NCBI RefSeq assembly: GCF_049306965.1
Contig: NC_133180.1
Coordinates: forward strand, 26,674,501 to 26,738,500
DNA length: 64,000 nucleotides
Origin: Danio rerio
Taxonomy: Eukaryota > Chordata > Actinopteri > Cypriniformes > Danionidae
Direction of reading: 5' to 3'
In this document: positions 56,782-64,000 of the stretch, piece by piece
How positions within the stretch are numbered: position 1 is the first letter of the stretch
Layout: every line of letters begins with the position of its first letter
The notes under the pieces: model-generated
What the model was told of the DNA's origin: nothing
The model's database searches: none
What the model saw: the letters and a program-made list of their open reading frames with translations, nothing else
Translations under genes and position numbers: made by a program

Positions 56782-59441
56782 ATGTCTACATCTGCAAATG
56801 ATCAAATGTATAAAGTGCCAGGTAAATCTTTGTGTGCTTTACTACTATAGTTACTACAGCTTACTGTCTAAATGTGTTATGTAACTACTTCTCATGCATT
56901 TATGTAATGTTTTGCTGCATGGTTGTGCATGCATAGCATTTTGTGAATGTATACCTTCTGTTTGAATTTCCTCTAAGATGTGAAAGACTAAGAAAACTTC
57001 TAACTTAAAGATTATGCCATTTATTTGTCTACTATTGAATTCATTATATGTAGATCAAGGCAAATAAACAGTTATAAGCACTGCCGTAAGCTAAGTTAGC
57101 AAAAGTTTTTCTTGTTCTGTTGCCACACTGTAAAACCCAAAATGTTAAGATAACTCAAACCGTTTGTGGAAACCAATTGCAACAAACCATTTAAGTTTAA
57201 AAACTAATTCTAATCAGTTTTGTGAACTTACTCTATAAGAGTAAAGGAAGCATTTTGAGCACAGTAAAACTTGATGAATGAAGAGAACTCAAACCAACAG
57301 AGTACTGTAAAACTCAATAACTTAAGGCAACTCAAACCGAGAGTAAATTAGAGTACTTTAAATGAACTCCATTTAAATTAAAGTAATGAGGTATTTAATT
57401 AACTCATTATTTTTAACACTGTTAAAAACTCTATTCAAATGAGAATATAATACTTTCAGTAAATTTTGAGTTAACTGCACTCAATGCATTTGATAAAGTT
57501 GACTGTTGGGTTTTACATTGCGTGAACATTTGTACCTTTATAAGAAACCAACTCTAAAGCAGAACTGTTCATTTAAGATAGTAAGATTTATATCATGACT
57601 TGTGATTTACGTTTAGATGATACTTCAGGCAACTTATCCAGCACGCTTTATGTTTCTGCTTTTATCTTCATTAATGCACTTGATTCTGTTTATTTCAGTT
57701 GCTCGTGGACTCTGATGTCCTCCAGAAATGCGTACAGTCTAATCATCTGTCACATTGTCTGTGTCGCACCTCTAAAGATTTGTTATGGTGTGATTTCTTC
57801 ACAGCTAACAAAAAACGTCCATCTGCCAGCGGCCTGGAGTTCATTGGTCCTCTTGTCAGCTCTGTGAAGGAGACCCCGGACCCCATCACTACACTCATTA
57901 AAGGTCAAATTCCCTCCTGGATCAACGGCAGCTTCCTCAGAAATGGACCTGGAAAATTTGAGTTTGGTGAAAGCAAGTAAGAAGTCACACCTATTATTTA
58001 CTTATACTATATACTATGTGGCGTAGCGATATCGCCTCACAGCAAGAAGGTCGCTAATTCGAGCCTCAGCTGGGTCAGTTGGCAATTCTGCTAGAGTTTG
58101 CATGTTCTCCTCATGTTTGCATGAGTTTCTTCTGAGTGCTCCGGGTTCCCCCACAGTCCAATACAAGCACTAAAGGTGAATTGGGTAGGCTAAATTGTCT
58201 GTAGTGTATGTGTGTGGATAAGAGTGAATGGGTGTTTCCCAGTGATGGGTTGCTGCTGGAAGGGCATCCACTGTTTAAAACATATGCTGGATAAGTTGGC
58301 GGTTCATGCCGCTGTGGCAACCCCAGATTAATAACGGGACTAAGCCAAAAAGAAAATAACTAAATGAATGAGACTACATGCTAATTTCGATCTGGTTGTG
58401 TTTTCCTTTGTTATTTGTATGCATGTGCTCCTCAGTTTCACCCACTGGTTTGACGGTATGGCTTTGATGCATCGTTTCAACATTAAGGATGGCCAGGTGA
58501 CCTACAGCAGCCGATTTTTGCAAAGTGATTCTTATGTGCAGAACTCAGAGAAAAACCGAATTGTGGTTTCTGAATTTGGTACCCTGGCAACACCTGACCC
58601 ATGCAAGAACATCTTCGCCCGCTTCTTTTCACGCTTTCAGATCCCAAGTAAGCATTACTGGCGACCTATCTATTCACAGAGACAACAGACAAGTACAATG
58701 TTACTCAAAGTTAATACAATCATACAATTTGTAATATTTCTTTGTGTTTGATTATCAGAAACAACTGATAATGCAGGAGTGAACTTTGTTAAGTACAAGG
58801 GAGATTTCTATGTAAGCACAGAGACCAACTTCATGCGCAAAATTGACCCCGTGAGCCTAGAAACCAAAGAAAAGGTATGATCAAAAGAGATACAAAAACT
58901 TAGGGACACACAAGAAAGTTAAAATAAAGTGTGTTTTAAAAAACAAACTTTAATAAATAAAGAAAAAGTATAGAAGGTGACATAAAGGAATCAGGCCAGC
59001 AAACAATATTTTGTTTAATAGACATCTAAACGTAGACAGCTTGGCTAAAACAAGGCTAAACTTGGGCTGTCAGTGAAAATCTAATAGACATGAAATAACC
59101 TTGAACAAGACTAGTTGTCAAATAGACAGTGTTACAAACCCCTTATGTTATTTTAGGGGAATGAGGTTTGACATTTAATGTACAATTAAAATAAATTTCT
59201 ACAAACAGTGAATAAAGTGCAAAAGACAACCAAAGCAGATATACTAAAACTGTGTCTTTTATTTACAATACCCAAAGTGAACAAAAACAAGTTAATCAAA
59301 AATAAAGAAAAAGAAGGTAAGGCTAAATTATACTATTTACAATATATACAATAATAGGACAAACAAAGACAAGGAAAACAAAAGAGCTGGTAGAAGGAAC
59401 GTAGGCAGTGCTAAAGAAAAGAAAAGAAAAGCAAAGCAAAG

Positions 59442-59472
<31 letters not shown>

Positions 59473-62400
59473 GAAAAGAAAAGAAAAGAAAAGAAAAGAA
59501 CCCAAACAACATCTAACTCCCCAGAAGGATCTAACTAACTTAATAAATGAAAACAAATTAATAAACACACAAAGAGTCTTAAAAGAACACTCAAAAAAAT
59601 AAATAAAAATAAATATATATATATATGTATTTACTTGTTCAAAAACTATCAAATTAAAATGAGCTGAAACAACACATTTCTTGAGATTTCATTCGGACAA
59701 CTTAATTTTTTTATGTTCAATCCACATAAATTCATAAGTTAACTTAATCGATTTGTGAATGAATTGTGAACCCTGCATGTTTTACAGTGTATCCTAACTA
59801 CTTGATCTATTCAATTAGTACAAGGGGTGGCGCTCGCCCCTAACCTAATGTACTAAACATAAGAGTAGTCAGACTCTGTCAGTCTCAGGCAGTCAGATTT
59901 CTGTTTATTTGATGAATAGTCTATTTTTTGGCCTAAAGAATGCAGGGTTGAACACAATTCATTCATTTTGTCCCAACACAAATCGATTTAACAAATGTAT
60001 GTGGATTGAACATAAAAAAATTAAGTTGTCCCAATGAAATATCATGAATTGTGTTGTTTCAGCTCATTTTAAATAAGTAGTTTGACAAAGCAAAAAATAA
60101 ATACATTTTAAGACATCTTTTAGATTTTTACTGACAGCCCAAATTTTAACCCTGTTTTAGTGGAGACGACTATGTTTAGATGTCTAGTAGACGTCTATTG
60201 GACATTTTTCAAAAACAAAAAATGCTTGCTGGTAGACATAAACATGGAATGTGTAGCAATGTTGGATATACAAAATTAAACAAACACTAATGAAACGAAA
60301 GTCAAGCCAAATGTACAGCATTCCATCTCCCCCACACAAGTCATTAAGTACTACACATTGTACAAAAACAATTACAAACAATTTTTTTCCTAAAATGAAC
60401 AATAGTTTCTGTGTGATTTTATCTTTGAAAGGTGGATTGGTCCAAATTTATTGCAGTCAATGCAGCCACAGCTCATCCACATTATGATCGGGAAGGAGCA
60501 ACTTACAACATGGGAAACTCATATGGCCGAAAAGGTGAGTAGTGCAATTCATAGTGCAAAATGTTCTGTCAAATCTGAATCATCCCACTCCTACACTATA
60601 TAGTGGTAAATGATTCAGACAGTGTAAATATATTTTGCTTTGGGGCGAAGAAAGTTTAAAGGTGTTTGCATTAGAGAGCACAGAGAAATCACACACAGAA
60701 GACTAAGCATTACTTTTAGAATGTGGCTGTCATGAGATGAAAAATGAGGCTTTACTGAGTTCAAACGCTCTGGCATAGTTGTGATATAAGCAAAACAGTA
60801 CTGGCTATTTTTAAAAAGGGGAGGAGCTACTCATTTGTCCCACCCTGTCTTTCTCTCACTGAATAGTGCTGCATGTTTCAAGGCAACTCTAAAGTAATTA
60901 CTATTGTATCAGTATTGTTTAAATTGTAATAAAAAGTATCACTATTGTATATCAAATTAAAACTGTTTAGCATTACCCATTTCAGTTTAGCACAAATGGC
61001 TTTTTGTAAAAGAACACCGCTTAAATAATAAAAAATAATGTTTGTTTTTTTACCAAAAAAATATTAGTTGCACAAACATACAAGAATAAAGCTTCACTGT
61101 AAAAAATGCAGGTTTCCACACAATTTATTCATGTTGTCCTAATATAATTCACTTAAGTTAACTAAGGTGAACAAATTTAGGTGAATTGAACAGAAATAGA
61201 GCTTTTCCTGAAAAGTCTCAAGAATTGTGTTGTTTCAGCTCATTTTAAATAAAGTATTTGGAACAAGCAGCAAAATTGTGTTGAGTGTTTATTCATTTTT
61301 TTTTTTTTTTAGTATTGAAAGCACCACAGAGGCACACTTTTTATGAAAATCAGCAAATCAGACATGCTTTCCACATTCACCTGAGATATATTTTGACCAC
61401 AAAAAAATCTACTCCATCCTCTATTTTGTTTCTCAAAGGCTTCTTCTACCATATACTCAGAGTACCACCAGGTGAAAAACAGGACGATGATGCTGATCTG
61501 TCTGGCGCTGAAATTCTTTGCTCGATTCCTGCTGCTGACCCCAGAAAACCATCATACTACCACAGTTTTGGTATATTTGCCTGCTATGTTTACACGAGTA
61601 GATCACACAGTCAGCTCTGCTACTTGATAATGATTATGTTACATCTATATACAGTGCTAAGCATAATTGAGCCCATTTTGAAAGTGAAATTTTTTTTCTC
61701 CATTTCTCTGTGAAAATAGGCAATGTATTTTAGTGCATTTAAACAAATAAAAAATGTATTAAACAGATAGATTTAGTAAAATAATATTTTAGTCACCAAA
61801 CATATGTAGAAATTAAAAGTTATTACAAATAAATTCAAGCAAAATATTGCAAAAACAAATTACAACCTACAATGTGGTTGCTTCTCGTGATTTGTCCTCT
61901 TTTTTACATTTGTATTTAATATTTTTCTATAACATTTAAATTTGCGTGTACTAGTTTTTGGACCATTATCGTAAGTTATTTTGTTAGATGAGCTCCAGAT
62001 TTGGCTTCAGTACTGACTAATCTAATGTATATGCATAAATATAATATTGTATAACCTCGGCTCAGTTGGCGTGTCTGTGTGGAGTTTGCATGTTCTCCCT
62101 GCCTTCGCGTGGGTTTTCTCCGGGTGCTCCGGTTTCCCCCACAGTCCAAAGACATGCAGTACAGGTGAATTGGGTAGGCTAAATTGTATGTAGTGTATGA
62201 GTGTGTGTGTGGATGTGTGTGTGGATGTTTCCCAGTGATGGGTTGTGGCTGAAAGGGCATCCGCTGCGTAAAAAAACTTGCTGGATAAGTTGGCGGTTCA
62301 TTCCGCTGTGGCGACCCCTGATTAATAAAGGGACTAAGCCGACAAGAAAATGAATGAATGAATGAATGATAATATTGTATATCATCCTATTAAAATATTA

Positions 62401-63133
62401 ATTTAAAAGAGAGATTTGTGAGAGGTGTACTTATATTTGCCGAGCGTTGTACACGCAAGAGAAGATTTAAAACATTACATTTTTGTTCTTCTTTTTCTGT
62501 GTGCAGTCATGTCAGAGAATTACATAGTCTTTATTGAGCAGCCGATCAAGCTGGACCTGCTGAAGTTCATGCTGTACAGAATTGCTGGAAAGAGCTTTCA
62601 TAAGGTCATGTCCTGGAACCCGGAACTAGACACAATCTTTCATGTGGCAGACCGACACACAGGCCAGGTAATGCAGACCTTATCACAGCATCATACTGAC
62701 ATCTAATTACTGGCCTTTTAACCTCTGAAATCCATGCTTTCATCTGTGCAGCTCCTCAACACAAAATACTACAGCAGTGCCATGTTCGCCCTGCACCAGA
62801 TTAATGCATATGAAGAGAATGGATATCTGATCATGGACATGTGCTGCGGAGATGATGGCAATGTGATTGGTGAATTCACACTGGAGAATCTACAGTCGAC
62901 CGGGGAAGATCTCGACAAGGTAATGCTTTCTCGATCCATTGCATGTCAAATGGTCAGAATGATGATAATGCTGATAATGCACCGTGTGGCTTTTTCAGTT
63001 TTTCAATTCACTGTGTACAAACTTACCACGCCGATATGTACTGCCTCTGGAGGTGAAGGAGGATGAACCCAATGACCAAAACCTCATCAATTTGCCATAC
63101 ACCACCGCTAGCGCTGTGAAAACTCAAACTGGG
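56782..63133 (+). CDS. bco2: BCO2-type carotenoid (9',10') oxygenase, 3' end outside window
   Basis: Non-haem iron enzyme cleaving carotenoids eccentrically. Coding exons are 56782-56821, 57805-57976, 58436-58647, 58759-58874, 60432-60534, 61439-61570, 62507-62667, 62752-62919 and 62999-63133, all in phase, giving 413 residues of a protein usually about 530-550 long. Family blocks are [55 protein letters not shown] and KPSYYHSFG. Three of the four iron-binding His are present: H195 in ATAHPHYD, H256 in YYHSFG and H327 in LHQINAYEE. The fourth should lie past the window. [14 protein letters not shown] and the CCGDDGN region favour BCO2 over BCO1. The start at 56782 is supported by exact phase match of exon 1 ([13 protein letters not shown]) to exon 2. 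The N-terminus lacks an obvious mitochondrial presequence. Zebrafish has several bco2 paralogues; I cannot tell which this is. Confidence 0.93.
57126..57520. repeat. EnSpm/CACTA-like MITE in bco2 intron 1
   Basis: CACTGTAAAACCCAA at the left and TTGGGTTTTACATTG at the right. Internal AACTCAAACC and GTAAAACT(C/T) repeats. 395 bp, non-coding. Confidence 0.65.
58018..58371 (+). repeat. DANA-type SINE in bco2 intron 2
   Basis: TGTGGCGTAGCGATATCGCC head with a short deletion, then CTCACAGCAAGAAGGTCGC, ending in AAATGAATGAG. Confidence 0.9.
58996..60232. mobile_element. Second copy of the CCAGCAA MITE, interrupted by other elements
   Basis: Left end CCAGCAAACAAT with AGACAGCTTGGCTAAAA and GGGCTGTCAGTGAAAAT; right end ACTGACAGCCC then TTGCTGG. 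Compared with 2402-2744 it carries about 900 extra bases. These include an AAAAG-rich tract, a short AAGTTGTCC element on the minus strand (59650-59795) and another on the plus strand (59943-60095). All of it lies in bco2 intron 4. Confidence 0.65.
59415..59500. repeat. (AAAAG)n microsatellite
   Basis: About 17 AAAAG pentamers with GCAAA interruptions. Open frames across it are artefacts. Confidence 0.95.
61096..61275 (+). repeat. CACTGTAAAAAATGCAGG short element (EnSpm-like MITE)
   Basis: Starts CACTGTAAAAAATGCAGG and contains GTTGTCC and GTGTTGTTTCAGCTCATTTT. Same family at 52335-52470, 59650-59795 (minus) and 59943-60095. In bco2 intron 5. Confidence 0.65.
61652..62449. repeat. CAGTGCTTAGCATA MITE split by a DANA SINE
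   Basis: Left end CAGTGCTAAGCATAATTGAG after TA; right end ATTTGCCGAGCGTTG before TA. Second member of the family at 19361-19628. A 5'-truncated DANA copy sits inside (62056-62369). In bco2 intron 6. Confidence 0.8.
62056..62369 (+). repeat. DANA-type SINE, 5'-truncated
   Basis: Begins CCTCGGCTCAGTTGGCG, lacking the tRNA-like head, and ends in GAATGAATGAATGAATGAT. Confidence 0.92.
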
Positions 63134-63209
63134 GTATGTGAGCAAAAGATCGAATGAAGGGGGAATGGAAAAATATTATAATATATATAAACACTCTCAC
63201 ACATATATA

Positions 63210-63973
63210 CATCACCGGCCACTTTATTAGGTACAACTGTCCAACTGCTTGTTAACGCAAATTGCTAATCAACCAATCACTTGGCAGCGACTCAATGCAT
63301 TTAGGCATGTAGACATGGTCAAGATGACCTGTTGCAGCTCAAACCGAACATCAGAATGGGGAAGAAAGGTAATTTAAGGAACTTTGAATGTGGCATGGTT
63401 GTTGGTAACAGATGGGCTGGTTTGAGTATTTCAGAAACTGCTGATCTACTGGGATTTTCACGCACAACCATCTCTAGAGTTTACAGAGAAAGGTCTGATA
63501 AAGAGAAAATATCCAGTGAGCGGCAGTTCTGTGGGCACAAATGCCTTGTTATGCCAGAGGTCAGAGGAGAATGACCAGACTGGTTTGAACTGATAGAAAA
63601 GCAACAGTAACCTTTGTCCATATCCATCCCTTTATGACCACAGTGTACCCATCTTCTGATGGCTACTTCCAGCTGGATAACGCACCATAACGTAAAGCAC
63701 AAATCATCTCAGACTGGTTTCTTGAACATGACAATGAGTTTACTGTACTCAAAAGGGCCTCCACATCTCAATCCAATAGAGCACCTTTGATATATGGTGA
63801 AACGGAGGATTTGCATAATGGATGTGCAACCGACAAATCTGCAGCAAAATATCTGAGGAATATTTCCTGTACCTTGTTGAATCTATATCAAGAAGGATTA
63901 AGGCAGTTTTGAAGGCAAAAGGGGGTCCAACCTGGTACAAGTAAGGTGTATCTAATAAAGTGGCCGGTAAGTG
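63210..63973 (+). mobile_element. Tc1-like transposon, internally deleted, in bco2 intron 9
   Basis: Ends CATCACCGGCCACTTTATTAG and CTAATAAAGTGGCCGGTAAGTG, with TA on both sides. An open frame from 63359 encodes the N-terminal paired-like HTH region of a Tc1 transposase (MGKKGNLRNFECGMVVG, then LSISETADLLGFSRTTISRV). After about 63600 the sequence jumps to the 3' end of the transposase gene, so the catalytic core is lost. At 764 bp against about 1.2-1.3 kb for whole relatives, it cannot move itself. Confidence 0.9.
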
Positions 63974-64000
63974 TATACAATATATACTGTATATATCTCA

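Noticed and set aside
57699-57804. Extended exon 2 of the bco2-type gene
   Set aside because: The frame is open and begins after a TTTCAG, but joining exon 1 at 57805 is exactly in phase and the extra residues match nothing. Retained only as an alternative start.
59323-59652. Phe/Ser-rich or Lys-rich proteins
   Set aside because: Translation of the AAAAG microsatellite on either strand.

Overview
The window looks like zebrafish (Danio rerio) or a very close danionin. The evidence is ten DANA-type tRNA-SINE copies ending in GAATGAATGA-type tails, 5S-rRNA-headed SINE3 copies, many hAT, Tc1 and EnSpm/CACTA-like miniature elements, AT-rich introns with TA, TG and ATATT microsatellites, and five vertebrate genes with teleost-style compact exons. 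No retrovirus, LTR element, Polinton, CRISPR, rRNA or tRNA gene was recognised.

Layout. (1) 985-3282 (+): a two-exon Kruppel-like factor of the KLF9/13/14/16 group. (2) 8153-18472 (-): all six coding exons of fam219a (184 aa). (3) 27819-28025 (-): the single coding exon of enho (adropin), a 68-residue membrane/secreted peptide. fam219a and enho have the same order and strand as I recall for human 9p13.3, but with no trace of dnai1 between them. (4) 30468-43750: two copies of a 5.3-5.4 kb EnSpm/CACTA-like transposon in inverted orientation, with 2.55 kb between them. (5) 48042-54107 (-): an elastase-3/chymotrypsin-C-like pancreatic serine protease with complete catalytic triad, signal peptide and TATA box. 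(6) 56782-63133 (+): the first nine coding exons of a BCO2-type carotenoid oxygenase; its 3' end lies beyond the window.

The most unusual item is the CACTA-like pair. Both copies preserve every splice site of a seven-exon transcription unit and its poly(A) signal. Three internal exons have identical lengths in the two copies (60, 115 and 112 nt), and a spliced 25-codon reading frame differs by only one amino acid. This looks like a gene carried inside a DNA transposon. I do not recognise its product, and none of it resembles a transposase.

The genes do not form one pathway. They are separate vertebrate transcription units embedded in a dense mosaic of nested DNA transposons and SINEs. Exon joins were worked out by hand from splice consensus, reading phase and remembered family sequences; no alignment or database search was run.
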